Assembly (NCBI RefSeq): GCF_003014735.1
Contig: NZ_PYAX01000005.1
Span: forward strand, 310,001 to 374,000
Length of the DNA stretch: 64,000 bases
Source of the DNA: Saccharothrix carnea
Lineage (GTDB): Bacteria; Actinomycetota; Actinomycetes; Mycobacteriales; Pseudonocardiaceae
Direction: 5' to 3'
Shown: positions 1-13,492 of the stretch, in pieces
Layout: each line of letters starts with the position of its first letter
How positions within the stretch are numbered: position 1 is the first letter of the stretch
Program-made: the position numbers and the translations under genes
Notes under the pieces: model-generated
What the model was told of the DNA's origin: nothing
The model's database searches: none
Seen by the model: the letters and a program-made list of their open reading frames with translations, nothing else

Positions 1-765
1 GGCGACCCCGGTGAGCGCCGTCGGTTCCTGGACGAGCTGCTGACGACGCGCGCTCCCCGTTACGCGGGGGTGCGCAGCGACTACGAACGCGTGCTCAAGC
101 AGCGTGGCGCGTTGCTCAAGAGCGTGCGTGCGACGCGCAACGCCGACATCAGCACGCTGGACGTGTGGGACGGGCACCTGGCCCGGCACGGCGCCGAGCT
201 GCTGGCCGCGCGGCTGGACCTGGTCGCCGACATCGCGCCGCACGTGGCCCAGGCGTACGCGGAGGTGGCACCGGAGTCGCGGCCCGCGCGGATCGCGTAC
301 CGGTCGAGCCTGGGTGAGGCGTTCCCCGGTCCGATTGCCGGCGCCGCCGGCGGTGGGTCGCACGACCGCGACATGCTGGAGGACGCGCTGCTCGCCGAGC
401 TGCACCGCGTCCGCCCGCAGGAGGTCGAACGGGGCGTGTGCCTGGTCGGGCCGCACCGCGACGACCTCGACCTGGCGCTCGGCGACCTGCCCGCGAAGGG
501 CTACGCCAGTCACGGAGAGTCATGGTCCTTCGCGTTGGCCCTGCGGCTCGGCGGGTACGAGCTGCTGCGTGTCGAAGGCGCCGAACCGGTGCTCGTGCTG
601 GACGATGTGTTCGCCGAACTGGACCGCGGCAGGCGACGCCAGTTGGCGAAGGTGGCCGCCGGCGCGGAGCAGGTGCTGATCACGGCGGCGGTCGCGGAGG
701 ACGTGCCCGAGGAGCTGGACGGGTTGCGGTTCGACGTTCGCCACGGGGAGGTGCGCCGTGTCTGA
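1..765 (+). CDS. recF: DNA replication/repair protein RecF (5' end missing)
   Basis: RecF is an SMC/ABC-like ATPase that binds gapped DNA and helps RecO/RecR load RecA. The frame is already open at base 1, so only the C-terminal 254 residues are present; the N-terminal Walker A lies outside the window. Visible RecF features are VGPHRDDL near window residue 149, the ABC signature region [15 protein letters not shown] near residue 170, and Walker [14 protein letters not shown] near residue 198. The last 8 nt overlap the GTG of the DUF721 gene, so the two are probably translationally coupled. The order recF-DUF721-gyrB-gyrA is the standard actinobacterial oriC neighbourhood, with dnaA/dnaN expected just to the left. 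Confidence 0.96.
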   Translation, partial: GDPGERRRFLDELLTTRAPRYAGVRSDYERVLKQRGALLKSVRATRNADISTLDVWDGHLARHGAELLAARLDLVADIAPHVAQAYAEVAPESRPARIAYRSSLGEAFPGPIAGAAGGGSHDRDMLEDALLAELHRVRPQEVERGVCLVGPHRDDLDLALGDLPAKGYASHGESWSFALALRLGGYELLRVEGAEPVLVLDDVFAELDRGRRRQLAKVAAGAEQVLITAAVAEDVPEELDGLRFDVRHGEVRRV

Positions 766-1384
766 GGAACTGCCCCGAACGGGTGTGAGCGGACACACAT
801 CTGGGGACAACCCTGTGGATGGTGTGGATAACTCACCGCCCGAACCGGACATATCCACAGCCGGCGTCACACCGGAGGGTGGTTTGCGGGGTTCGGACCT
901 CGCCCGTGCCGCTTTGGAGGCCGCCCGTGCGTCGGCCAAGGAACGCGGTGTGCGCGGTGCGCGCAAGGGCGGGACGGCCGCCGCCGGTCGGCGTCGGCGT
1001 CGCCGCTGGTCGGGTCCCGGCCCGGACGACCGCGACCCGCAGCCGCTCGGCAGGCTCGCCTCCAGGCTCGCCGCCGACCGCGGTTGGGCCGAGCGGTTGG
1101 CCGGTGGCCAGGTGTTCGCCCGGTGGCCGAAACTGGTCGGCGAGGACGTGGCCGAGCACGCGCAGCCGGTAGCGTTGAGTGACGGCGAGCTGACCGTCCA
1201 GGCCGACTCGACGGCGTGGGCGACGCAGCTGCGGCTGCTGCAGCGGGACCTGCTCAAGCGGATCGCGGCGGGCGTCGGCCAGGGCGTCGTGCAGAAGTTG
1301 AAGGTGCAGGGTCCGGCGGCGCCGAGCTGGCGCTACGGCCCCAGGCACGTTCCCGGTCGCGGACCACGTGACACCTACGGGTGA
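758..1384 (+). CDS. DUF721 family protein (DciA-like), RecF-gyrB spacer gene
   Basis: This 208-residue protein starts at a GTG inside the recF stop region. Residues 1-75 are polar and probably disordered, and a basic stretch (RRRRRRW) follows near residue 82. The C-terminal half, about 95-185, has the DUF721 pattern, with [16 protein letters not shown] and then a strand-helix with [15 protein letters not shown]721 includes DciA, the helicase operator/loader of bacteria that lack DnaC; in actinobacteria this gene always sits between recF and gyrB (Rv0004). A replication-initiation role is inferred from family and position. Its first 100 bases also carry several DnaA-box-like words. Confidence 0.9.
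   Translation: MSEELPRTGVSGHTSGDNPVDGVDNSPPEPDISTAGVTPEGGLRGSDLARAALEAARASAKERGVRGARKGGTAAAGRRRRRRWSGPGPDDRDPQPLGRLASRLAADRGWAERLAGGQVFARWPKLVGEDVAEHAQPVALSDGELTVQADSTAWATQLRLLQRDLLKRIAAGVGQGVVQKLKVQGPAAPSWRYGPRHVPGRGPRDTYG
802..859. promoter_or_regulatory. Cluster of DnaA-box-like 9-mers
   Basis: Within 58 bp inside the start of the DUF721 gene there is TGTGGATAA at 823-831, which is exactly the complement of the TTATCCACA DnaA box. Three near matches lie beside it: TGGGGACAA (802-810, 8/9), TGTGGATGG (814-822, 7/9) and ATATCCACA (851-859, 8/9). oriC itself should lie left of the window between dnaA and dnaN. That this cluster binds DnaA is inference. Confidence 0.45.
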
Positions 1385-1542
1385 CGTGCGTCAGGGCCGC
1401 AGCGGCGATCCTGTGGCGCGGTGAGCGCTCACCAGTCGATTTTGACCCCGTGAACAGCGGTCGGCACCCATCTGCGTTCACTTCGGGCCGCCTGTGAGCA
1501 AACCAGGGGTGTCCTAAGTGCGTTTCTGTCGGTCTCCCCCGG

Positions 1543-3591
<2,049 letters not shown>

Positions 3592-3626
3592 TCCCGTCCC
3601 CGGCCCTGTTCTAAGGAAGTAGAACC

Positions 3627-7478
<3,852 letters not shown>

Positions 7479-7505
7479 CGCGAACGAGAGGTTGAGGGAC
7501 TGCTC

Positions 7506-8390
7506 GTGACTCCACCCGAGAAGCCAGAGGACAAGACCGCGGTGATCACCCGGCCCGGTGCCGGGTCGACACCGGCGGCCGGTGCCGCGCCCACCGGCGC
7601 CGAGAAGCCGGCGGTCGACGCCTCGGGGGCGTCCGAGCAGCCCGAGACGCCCGCGGCCGGTGCGACGTCGGCCACCGCGGCGTCGACCGGTGCCGCGCCG
7701 ACCGACGCCAAGACCGAGAAGGTCGACCGGTCGGCCTTGGAGCACGACGAGGCCGCGGGGCCTCCGCCGTGGCAGCGGGTGACGACCGAAACGCAGTACG
7801 CCGAGGCGCAGCAGGTCGGTCCCGCCGACCTGATCGCCGTGCAGGAGCACCAGGCGGTCGAGGCGTCGCAGCCCGCGTACCCGGCCAGCGACCCGGACAC
7901 GGTGGCGGTGGCCAGGCCCGTGGTGTCGGGCTCGGCCGCGCCGGGTTCGGCGCGCACGCAGGTGAACCTGGGCGGCCCGAACGGTCGTCCGGCCGCGTCG
8001 GCGCCCTCGGCCCGTCGTCCGGGGCGCGGTCCGCGGCGGGCGAGCCTGCAGGTGAAGCGGGTCGACCCGTGGTCGGTGCTCAAGCTGGCCCTGGTGCTGA
8101 GCGTGGCGCTGTTCTTCGTGTGGCTGGTGGCGGTCGGCGTGCTGTACGGCGTGCTGAACGGCATGGGCGTCTGGGACAAGATCAACAACACCGCGAGCGA
8201 CCTGCTCCAGGGCAACGAGCCCAACGGCGACCCGCTGATCAGCGCCGGTCGCGTGTTCGGCGTGGCGGCGATCGTGGGCGCGGTGAACATCGTGCTGTTC
8301 ACCGCTCTGGCGACCGTGGGCTCGTTCGTCTACAACGTCTCCGCTGATCTTGCCGGGGGTCTGGAAGTGACCTTGTCCGAGCGGGAGTGA
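7506..8390 (+). CDS. DUF3566 membrane protein
   Basis: The 294-residue protein starts at GTG 27 nt after gyrA, so it is probably in the gyrBA transcript. Residues 1-180 are rich in Ala, Pro, Thr and charged residues and probably disordered and cytoplasmic. The C-terminal third carries the DUF3566 region: VKRVDPWSVLKLAL near 180, a membrane segment around 192-215, a linker with NGMGVWDKIN, and a second membrane segment around 250-275. In mycobacteria Rv0007 occupies this place and is also DUF3566. Its function is unknown; position suggests an envelope or division link. Confidence 0.88.
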   Translation: MTPPEKPEDKTAVITRPGAGSTPAAGAAPTGAEKPAVDASGASEQPETPAAGATSATAASTGAAPTDAKTEKVDRSALEHDEAAGPPPWQRVTTETQYAEAQQVGPADLIAVQEHQAVEASQPAYPASDPDTVAVARPVVSGSAAPGSARTQVNLGGPNGRPAASAPSARRPGRGPRRASLQVKRVDPWSVLKLALVLSVALFFVWLVAVGVLYGVLNGMGVWDKINNTASDLLQGNEPNGDPLISAGRVFGVAAIVGAVNIVLFTALATVGSFVYNVSADLAGGLEVTLSERE

Positions 8391-8453
8391 TCTACGACCA
8401 CCCGATTTGGGGCCACGACGGACGGTGCTGTAGTCTTGCCGTCGTTGCCCCAA

Positions 8454-8527
8454 GGGCCTATAGCTCAGACGGTTAGAGCGCTTCGCTGATAACGAAGAGG
8501 TCGGAGGTTCGAGTCCTCCTAGGCCCA
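8454..8527 (+). tRNA. tRNA-Ile (GAT anticodon)
   Basis: The acceptor stem GGGCCTA pairs with TAGGCCC and is followed by discriminator A. The anticodon stem CTTCG/CGAAG encloses loop CTGATAA with anticodon GAT. The T arm GGAGGTTCGAGTCCTCC is intact. CCA is not encoded. tRNA-Ile then tRNA-Ala after gyrA is the standard actinobacterial arrangement. Confidence 0.97.
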
Positions 8528-8562
8528 CCGGAAGTTCACAGGTGTTGCAGAGGGGAATCGCC

Positions 8563-8682
8563 GTGAAGAAGATCATCGCACTTGTCGCAGTCGCCGGTGC
8601 GGTTCTGTTCTTCGTCAAGCGCAGCCGCTCGGCCAAGGCCGACGCGGACCTGTGGCGCGAGGCCACTGCTCCCACCGACTGA
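8563..8682 (+). CDS. DLW-39 family small protein
   Basis: This is a 39-residue protein in the 188-bp gap between tRNA-Ile and tRNA-Ala. The GTG start has an upstream purine-rich AGAGGGG. It opens with MKKIIALVAVAGAVLFFVKR, one hydrophobic segment followed by a basic patch, and ends ADADLWREATAPTD. The length of 39 and the central DLW are the defining features of the actinobacterial DLW-39 family, which always occurs at this place. Probably a single-pass membrane micro-protein of unknown function. Confidence 0.9.
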   Translation: MKKIIALVAVAGAVLFFVKRSRSAKADADLWREATAPTD

Positions 8683-8715
8683 CCCGCGAGGGCGGTTCGT
8701 CTGCCGCCCCCGTAC

Positions 8716-8788
8716 GGGGACGTAGCTCAATTGGCAGAGCACCGCCTTTGCAAGGCGGGGGTTAGGGGTTCGATTCCCCTCGTCTCCA
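8716..8788 (+). tRNA. tRNA-Ala (TGC anticodon)
   Basis: Acceptor GGGGACG pairs with CGTCTCC with one G-T pair. The anticodon arm CCGCC-TTTGCAA-GGCGG carries TGC. The T arm AGGGGTTCGATTCCCCT is intact and the discriminator is A. CCA is not encoded. Confidence 0.97.
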
Positions 8789-8799
8789 CTCGCTTCTGG

Positions 8800-8842
8800 G
8801 CGAGGTGTGCCGACGGATAGCGTCGGCCACCTCGCTCTTTGT
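8800..8842 (+). terminator. Terminator after tRNA-Ala
   Basis: Left arms 8800-8807 and 8809-8815 pair with 8821-8835, with one bulged T (8808) and a 5-nt loop. The stem is followed by a T-rich run (TCTTTGTGTTT). It should end the tRNA/DLW-39 transcript. Confidence 0.75.
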
Positions 8843-9051
8843 GTTTATGTGGGAGTGCAACCCCCCACGCCCCGTCCGGCGGGCTTCGCCCCCGGACCCC
8901 CCATCAGAGCCGCCGGCCGCGCGTGGTGTCCGGTTCGTCTGGATCGTGGGAGGGGCGCGAAAGTTTCGGGTTTGGTGTTTACTGGGTGTGGCCGCTGGGT
9001 CATCCCATGAGTGGTTTGTCCCCGTGGTGCTTTCGCGGATAGGCGATAAGT
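8843..9051. other. Non-coding gap, nothing recognised
   Basis: About 210 bp between two terminators. Open frames run through it on both strands but none has a ribosome-binding site, family resemblance or the codon pattern of the neighbouring genes. I see no RNA gene. Confidence 0.5.
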
Positions 9052-9088
9052 GAGGGCCCGCACCCAATGCCGCTGGGTGCGGGCCCTC
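9052..9088 (-). terminator. Terminator of the DoxX gene
   Basis: A perfect 15-bp inverted repeat (9052-9066 with 9074-9088, 7-nt loop) lies 13 bp beyond the DoxX stop codon on the minus strand. There is no long T run, as is common in high-G+C actinomycetes. Confidence 0.75.
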
Positions 9089-9101
9089 GTCTTGCCCGCT
9101 G

Positions 9102-9518
9102 CTATGCGCTGACGAGCGCCTGTTCCTGCTTGCGTGCGGCGATCACCTTGTCCACGGCCCAAGCGCCGGGGCCGGTGAACGCCAACAGCAGGAACACCCA
9201 CGCGTACACCGCGGCCAGCTCGCCCTTGTTCTGGATGGGCAGGAGCCCGGCGTGCTGGTGGACGACGAAGTACGCGTAGGCCATCGCACCGGATGAGATC
9301 AGCGCGGCGATCCGGGTGCCGAGGCCGATGACGATCATCGCGCCACCGACGAACTCGATCAGTCCGGCCGGGCCGGACGGCCAGTCGGTGATCGACACGG
9401 CACCCTTGGAGCCCAGCACGCCGAACAGCTTCTGCGCGCCGTGGCACATGAACAACACGCCGACGACGACCCGGAACACAGCGATGGCGTGGTCTCGACC
9501 GCGGTCAAAGATGTTCAT
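9102..9518 (-). CDS. DoxX family membrane protein
   Basis: The 138-residue protein begins MNIFDRGRDHAIAVFRVVVG. The chosen ATG has GAGGACAG upstream; a 16-codon longer frame exists but lacks membrane-protein character at its start. Four hydrophobic segments are visible (about 10-30, 50-70, 75-93 and 105-125). The DoxX hallmark CHGAQKLFG is near residue 24 and an FVGGAMIVIGLGTR helix follows. DoxX proteins are small inner-membrane proteins linked to redox and thiol stress; the reaction is not established. It stands alone between its own terminator and a divergent lipoprotein gene. Confidence 0.88.
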   Translation of the reverse strand: MNIFDRGRDHAIAVFRVVVGVLFMCHGAQKLFGVLGSKGAVSITDWPSGPAGLIEFVGGAMIVIGLGTRIAALISSGAMAYAYFVVHQHAGLLPIQNKGELAAVYAWVFLLLAFTGPGAWAVDKVIAARKQEQALVSA

Positions 9519-9644
9519 CTTGACTCTGTCCTCACATTGCAGGGGCGGCCGGCAGGGTAAGGACACCGTAATGTGGTTTACGTTGTGTGCCTAGGTGGTC
9601 ACCATGTCGATTGGCTGTCCGCCATCTGATTGACTGGCGGCCCT

Positions 9645-10199
9645 ATGAACCGTGTGCTGCTCACCGCCCTGCCCTCCCTGCTGGTCATCGGTGCGCTGGC
9701 GTCCTGTGCCACCGCCGAACCCACCTCGGCGCCCAACGCCGCGACCACCACCAGCGCAGTGGCGAAGACGACGACGACCACGCCCGCCGGGCCGCCGCCC
9801 CCGCCGGAGCCCTCGGCCGAAGGCCAGTGCCCCTACCTGGCCTCTTCGGTCGTGCAGGAGGCGAACGGGCAGCTGGTGAGGAAGGTGCGGCTTTCCGCAG
9901 ACCAGCCCAACCCGGCTTGTTTCTTCTACGCCAACGGCACGGACGTGCAGCTGTCCGTGTGGGTGTTCCAGGGCGAGCAGGCGACCGCGAAGGCGGTGGT
10001 GGACCGGGCCGCGCCGGTCGCCGACTCCAGTCCCGCGTCGGCGCCCGCCGGGTGGAACGGCGGCTCGCTCACCACGGACACGGGTGCGGTCTACGCGGTG
10101 GCCAAGGACGGCAACGCGGTGGTCGTGACCAGCAACCAGAAGCAGACGATCAAGGCCCGCCGGGTCGCCGAGACCGTGGTCGGCAACCTGGGGCTGTGA
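9645..10199 (+). CDS. Putative lipoprotein (possibly DUF2020-like)
   Basis: The 184-residue product has a clear lipoprotein signal: a hydrophobic segment at 4-18, then LASC with the lipidation cysteine at residue 21. A Thr/Pro/Ala-rich linker (about 22-55) leads to a compact domain starting GQCPYLASSVVQEANG and containing NPACFFYANG, so one disulfide is likely. A C-terminal helix follows KARRVAETVVGNLG. The CPYL start and paired cysteines resemble DUF2020 actinobacterial lipoproteins, but I hold that assignment loosely. The ATG is preferred over a TTG five codons upstream because it begins the signal peptide. A bidirectional terminator follows. Confidence 0.75.
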   Translation: MNRVLLTALPSLLVIGALASCATAEPTSAPNAATTTSAVAKTTTTTPAGPPPPPEPSAEGQCPYLASSVVQEANGQLVRKVRLSADQPNPACFFYANGTDVQLSVWVFQGEQATAKAVVDRAAPVADSSPASAPAGWNGGSLTTDTGAVYAVAKDGNAVVVTSNQKQTIKARRVAETVVGNLGL

Positions 10200-10210
10200 G
10201 CGGGCACGAC

Positions 10211-10243
10211 TTCGCGCCCGTCCCGTGGCGGGGCGGGCGCGAA
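10211..10243. terminator. Bidirectional terminator between convergent genes
   Basis: A 14-bp stem (10211-10224 with 10230-10243, one G-T pair, 5-nt loop) sits between the lipoprotein gene and the opposing coiled-coil gene, and can serve both. Confidence 0.7.
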
Positions 10244-10256
10244 GCGCTCTTGCCGG

Positions 10257-10910
10257 TCAGCTGCGGCTGTGCTGGTCGGAGACCTGGCCGTTGCGGGCCG
10301 CGTGCGGGCGCACGGACTCGGGGGTGGCGCCGGTGGTGGTGTCGGACGTGACCTCGACGTCCTCTTCCTCCAGGCGCACCTCCTGCGGCCGCTTGGTCAG
10401 CGCGAGGTAGCCCGCCACCGCGGCGGCGGCGAACACGCCCAGCACCCACGGCCAGCGGCGGCGTTTCGGGTGCTTGGCCGCGGCCATCTCCTTGCGCGCC
10501 TGCTCAGCGGCCTTGCGCACGTCCTTCGCGCGCACCTTGGCCTCCTTGCGCGCCCGCTCGGCGGCCTTGACCATGTCCTTGCGGACGACCTTGGCCTTCT
10601 TCGCGAGCTGCTTGCGACCGCGCCGGGTGGACTTCTCGTAGGCCTCGGCCTTCTCCACCAGCGCACCCGCCTTGTCGGCGACGACACCGCGGACGTAGTC
10701 CTTGGTCACACCGCGCTCGGCGAGCTTGCCCTCGGCGCGCTGCGCGAGCTGAACAGCCGCGTCCGCGCCCACGTGACCTGCGCGGACAGCGTTGCGGCGA
10801 ACAGTCCGCACCGCCTTGCCGACCGACTCCCCGGCCCGGGTCATGGCGTCTACCTCATCCATATCGCGCTCCAGAAGCTGTCGGTCAGTCACGTTCCAGG
10901 CAATACCCAT
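10257..10910 (-). CDS. Lys/Arg/Ala-rich coiled-coil protein with one membrane segment
   Basis: Not recognised as a named family. The 217-residue protein has a long alanine-, lysine- and arginine-rich helical stretch (about 50-145, with repeated KAAERARKEAK-type heptads), then a membrane segment WPWVLGVFAAAAVAGYLAL near 155-175, and an acidic tail (RLEEEDVEVTS). The layout suggests a cytoplasmic or nucleoid/envelope-contacting coiled coil anchored near its C-terminus. An alternative start at an ATG 16 codons in (10862) also has a GGAG upstream. It is divergent from ppiA, with only 47 bp between the starts. Confidence 0.7.
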   Translation of the reverse strand: MGIAWNVTDRQLLERDMDEVDAMTRAGESVGKAVRTVRRNAVRAGHVGADAAVQLAQRAEGKLAERGVTKDYVRGVVADKAGALVEKAEAYEKSTRRGRKQLAKKAKVVRKDMVKAAERARKEAKVRAKDVRKAAEQARKEMAAAKHPKRRRWPWVLGVFAAAAVAGYLALTKRPQEVRLEEEDVEVTSDTTTGATPESVRPHAARNGQVSDQHSRS

Positions 10911-10945
10911 CGTGCCCCTTCCCCAACCACCCCGCCCGGTGATGG

Positions 10946-10951
10946 CACGAT
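10946..10951 (+). promoter_or_regulatory. Candidate leaderless -10 (CACGAT) of ppiA
   Basis: CACGAT ends 6 nt before the GTG start, which would place the transcription start on the initiation codon. No Shine-Dalgarno sequence is visible in the interval. Confidence 0.4.
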
Positions 10952-10957
10952 GGGTGC

Positions 10958-11506
10958 GTGGCAGACAGCAACGAATCGTTCGTCGGGACCAAGGTGACGG
11001 CGACCCTGCACACCTCGCAGGGCGACATCCGCATCAACCTCTTCCCCGACCACGCCCCCAAGACGGTGGCCAACTTCGTCGGCCTGGCCGAAGGCACGAA
11101 GAGCTACACCGAGCCGAACGCGAAGGGCGAGTCGTCCGGTCCGTTCTACGACGGCGCGATCTTCCACCGGGTGATCTCCGGTTTCATGCTCCAGGGCGGT
11201 GACCCCACGGGCACCGGCCGCGGTGGCCCGGGCTACAAGTTCGCCGACGAGTTCCACCCGGAGCTGCAGTTCAACAAGCCCTACCTGCTGGCGATGGCGA
11301 ACGCCGGGCCCAACAGCAACGGCTCGCAGTTCTTCATCACGGTCGCGCCGACCACGTGGCTGAACTTCAAGCACACCATCTTCGGCGAGGTCGCGGACCA
11401 GGACTCGCGCAACGTGGTGGACGCGATCGGCGCCACGGCGACCGGCGCCGGCGACCGCCCGGTCACCGACGTGGTGATCGAGAAGGTTTCGGTGGAGCGC
11501 GGCTGA
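10958..11506 (+). CDS. ppiA: Peptidyl-prolyl cis-trans isomerase (cyclophilin type)
   Basis: Cyclophilins speed proline cis-trans isomerisation during protein folding. The 182-residue protein is a single cyclophilin domain without a signal peptide, so it is cytoplasmic. Active-site motifs are present: FYDGAIFHRVISGFMLQGGD with the catalytic Arg, Phe and Gln near residues 65-82, and NGSQFFITV near 115. A C-terminal TDVVIEKVSVE strand closes the barrel. It corresponds by position and sequence to Rv0009 (ppiA). The rhomboid gene starts at the base after its stop codon, so the two form an operon. Confidence 0.95.
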   Translation: MADSNESFVGTKVTATLHTSQGDIRINLFPDHAPKTVANFVGLAEGTKSYTEPNAKGESSGPFYDGAIFHRVISGFMLQGGDPTGTGRGGPGYKFADEFHPELQFNKPYLLAMANAGPNSNGSQFFITVAPTTWLNFKHTIFGEVADQDSRNVVDAIGATATGAGDRPVTDVVIEKVSVERG

Positions 11507-12391
11507 GTGGCCGACTCGCCGATCTCCCCGCCGCCCGGTGAGCCGGTCGGGGCGCGACCAGACCTGCCGGTCTGCGTCCGCCACCCCGATCGGGCCACCG
11601 GGCTGCGGTGCGTCCGCTGCGACCGGCCGGCGTGCCCGGAGTGCCTGCGCGAGGCCTCCGTCGGCTACCAGTGCGTCGACTGCGTGAACGAGGGCCGGGC
11701 CACGGTGCGCCGGCCGCGCACGTTCGTCGGCGCGGAGTTCTCGCAGCGCATGGTGGTCACGCCGGTGCTGATCGTGGTGAACGTGGTGCTGTTCGCGATC
11801 ACCGCGGCCCTCGCGGGCAGCGTGGCGGCCAACCAGCGGTCGGCGCTGTTCCTCGACCTCGTCATGTACACGCCGGCGGTCGCCTGGGACGGCGAGTGGT
11901 GGCGGCTGGTGACGTCGGGGTTCCTGCACTTCGGGCCCCTGCACCTGGCGTTGAACATGATCGCGCTGTACGTGCTGGGCCGTGACCTCGAACCGGTGTT
12001 CGGCAAGCTGCGGTTCTCCGCGGTGTACGGGGTGTCGTTGCTCGGCGGCGGTGTCGCGGTGTACCTGTTCGGCGGCATCGACACGATCGTCGCCGGCGCT
12101 TCGGGCGCGGTGTACGGGCTGATGGGCGCGATGCTGGTGGCCGTGCTGCGGCTCAAGCTCAACCCGGGTCCGGCGCTGGGCGTGATCGGGTTGAACGTCG
12201 TGCTCAGCTTCACCTTGCCGGGCATCTCGCTGCTCGGGCACATCGGCGGGCTGGTGATCGGCGCGCTGCTGACGGCCGGGCTGGTCTACGCGCCGGCCGC
12301 GAAGCGGAACAACTGGCAGGCCGTGGCCGTGGTGGGCGCGGTCGCGGTGCTGGTGGTGCTGGCGATCGTGCGGACTGGGCAGCTGGTCTGA
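11507..12391 (+). CDS. Rhomboid family intramembrane serine protease
   Basis: The 294-residue protein starts with GTG abutting the ppiA stop. Residues about 23-60 form a cysteine-rich zinc-ribbon-like head: CVRHP, CVRC, CPEC, CVDC. A six-helix rhomboid core follows from about residue 85. The catalytic serine is in AGASGAVYGLMGAM (Ser199) and the catalytic histidine in LGHIGGLVIG (His245). Rhomboids cut membrane proteins within or next to the bilayer; the substrate is unknown. The B-box-like head plus rhomboid core is common in actinobacteria. Confidence 0.94.
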   Translation: MADSPISPPPGEPVGARPDLPVCVRHPDRATGLRCVRCDRPACPECLREASVGYQCVDCVNEGRATVRRPRTFVGAEFSQRMVVTPVLIVVNVVLFAITAALAGSVAANQRSALFLDLVMYTPAVAWDGEWWRLVTSGFLHFGPLHLALNMIALYVLGRDLEPVFGKLRFSAVYGVSLLGGGVAVYLFGGIDTIVAGASGAVYGLMGAMLVAVLRLKLNPGPALGVIGLNVVLSFTLPGISLLGHIGGLVIGALLTAGLVYAPAAKRNNWQAVAVVGAVAVLVVLAIVRTGQLV

Positions 12392-12458
12392 CCGCCGGTG
12401 GCCGGGTGATCGCCTACCCGGGTGACACCGGGCCGAGTCGCCGGTCGTCGACTTCTGC

Positions 12459-12872
12459 TCAGGGCCGCAGGGCGTGCAGCACGTCCGCCACGTCGCGCGG
12501 GTCCGTGCCCAGGTCGAGCGGGGTGAAGACGAACAGCTGCTCGTCTTCGCCGCGCTGCCAGTCGAGTTCCAGCGTGGCGGTTTCCCGGCCGAGCCTGCGG
12601 GTGCGGGCCAGGCGCACCTTCACCTCGTGCCACGGCAGCAGGCGGGCGCCGCTCAAGGTGCGCACGGTGAGCCCTGAGTCGTCCACCAGCAGCCTAGGGC
12701 GGACGAAGGTGCCGTAGGCGCCCAGCGCGAGCTGGATCAGCGTGGCGAGGCCGAGGAAGACCCGGCTGACCGGGTCCGAACTGAGGAACGTGACCAGCAG
12801 GAACACGGCGGCCAAGCCCCAGGCGAGACCGACGAGGCCGGGCTGGGGCGACCAGGTGCGCGGTGGGTTCAC
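12459..12872 (-). CDS. PH-domain membrane protein (Rv0010c-like)
   Basis: With the GTG at 12872 the product is 137 residues. Two hydrophobic segments (about 10-30 and 37-57) are followed by a bacterial PH-like domain: RPRLLVDDSGLTVRTL, LPWHEVKVRLARTRRLGR, LELDWQRGEDEQLFVF and DPRDVADVLHALRP. Position between ppiA/rhomboid and crgA matches Rv0010c. The start is uncertain; an upstream GTG would add a short polar extension. The function is unknown, but these proteins probably sense or bind membrane components near the division machinery. Confidence 0.82.
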   Translation of the reverse strand: MNPPRTWSPQPGLVGLAWGLAAVFLLVTFLSSDPVSRVFLGLATLIQLALGAYGTFVRPRLLVDDSGLTVRTLSGARLLPWHEVKVRLARTRRLGRETATLELDWQRGEDEQLFVFTPLDLGTDPRDVADVLHALRP

Positions 12873-12892
12873 GCCTTCGAGTCTGCCGCACT

Positions 12893-12963
12893 TGTGGACA
12901 ACTGGGGCCTCCGACCGGGGCTTGTGCAATTTGGCGCAAAGTTGTCCACAGGAGTTGTCCCCA
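12893..12963. promoter_or_regulatory. DnaA-box cluster upstream of the PH-domain gene
   Basis: Two exact actinobacterial DnaA boxes (TTGTCCACA) occur in inverted orientation: minus strand at 12893-12901 and plus strand at 12942-12950. A one-mismatch copy (TTGTCCCCA) lies at 12955-12963. All fall in the 160-bp gap between the PH-domain gene and the crgA terminator. DnaA binding is inferred from sequence only. Confidence 0.5.
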
Positions 12964-13034
12964 TTGGGGATGACTTACATCTGTGTGCTTCGGTGACCGT
13001 CCGGTGAACCAGGTGAACTACCGGGTAACGCGGA

Positions 13035-13065
13035 ACGGCCCGGACGTGGAGCACGTCCGGGCCGT
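13035..13065 (-). terminator. Terminator of crgA
   Basis: A perfect 14-bp stem (13035-13048 with 13052-13065) with a 3-nt loop lies 24 bp past the crgA stop on the minus strand. Confidence 0.8.
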
Positions 13066-13088
13066 CGGCCACTTGGCGTAGCGCGTGG

Positions 13089-13355
13089 TCAGCGCCATTT
13101 CATGGTCATCAGCAAGCCGACGATCATCAGGGCGAATCCGATGCCGAAGTTCCAGGACCCGAGGTCCATCATGACCGGGACCTTCTCGCCCGCGATGTAG
13201 TTGACCACCAGCCACGCCAGCCCCAACAGCATCATGCCGAGCATCACGGCGACGTAGACGGGGTGCGACGGCCCCGCTGCCTTGACCTTCACCGGGGTGC
13301 GGCGATCGGCAGGCGCCGTGTAGACGGCCTTCTTGCGGACCTTGGACTTGGGCAT
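13089..13355 (-). CDS. crgA: Cell division protein CrgA
   Basis: CrgA is a small membrane protein that recruits FtsI/FtsQ and coordinates septum formation with growth in actinomycetes. The 88-residue product starts MPKSKVRKK, the typical basic CrgA opening, followed by a linker and two membrane segments (about 33-52 and 64-84) separated by a short loop containing [18 protein letters not shown]. It ends MTMKWR, also typical. The ATG at 13355 was chosen because the 18 codons upstream do not resemble the family. Position matches Rv0011c. Confidence 0.95.
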   Translation of the reverse strand: MPKSKVRKKAVYTAPADRRTPVKVKAAGPSHPVYVAVMLGMMLLGLAWLVVNYIAGEKVPVMMDLGSWNFGIGFALMIVGLLMTMKWR

Positions 13356-13492
13356 GCTGTCCTCGCCTGACGGGTGGATAGGCCTCCAGTGGCGCGAGTT
13401 CACGTCCACTGCTGGATGAACACGTTAACGTAACCGAGCAGGTCCCTGAAGCACCGTGTAGTCCTGGAACGTTCGGCTTGGGAGGTTTTCCG

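Noticed and set aside
8805-9067. Three overlapping plus-strand frames after tRNA-Ala
   Set aside because: None has a ribosome-binding site and all cross the DoxX terminator region; composition is not gene-like.
12869-13072. Minus-strand frame covering the DnaA-box region
   Set aside because: It crosses the crgA terminator, lacks start signals and is interrupted in character by the DnaA-box cluster; treated as intergenic.
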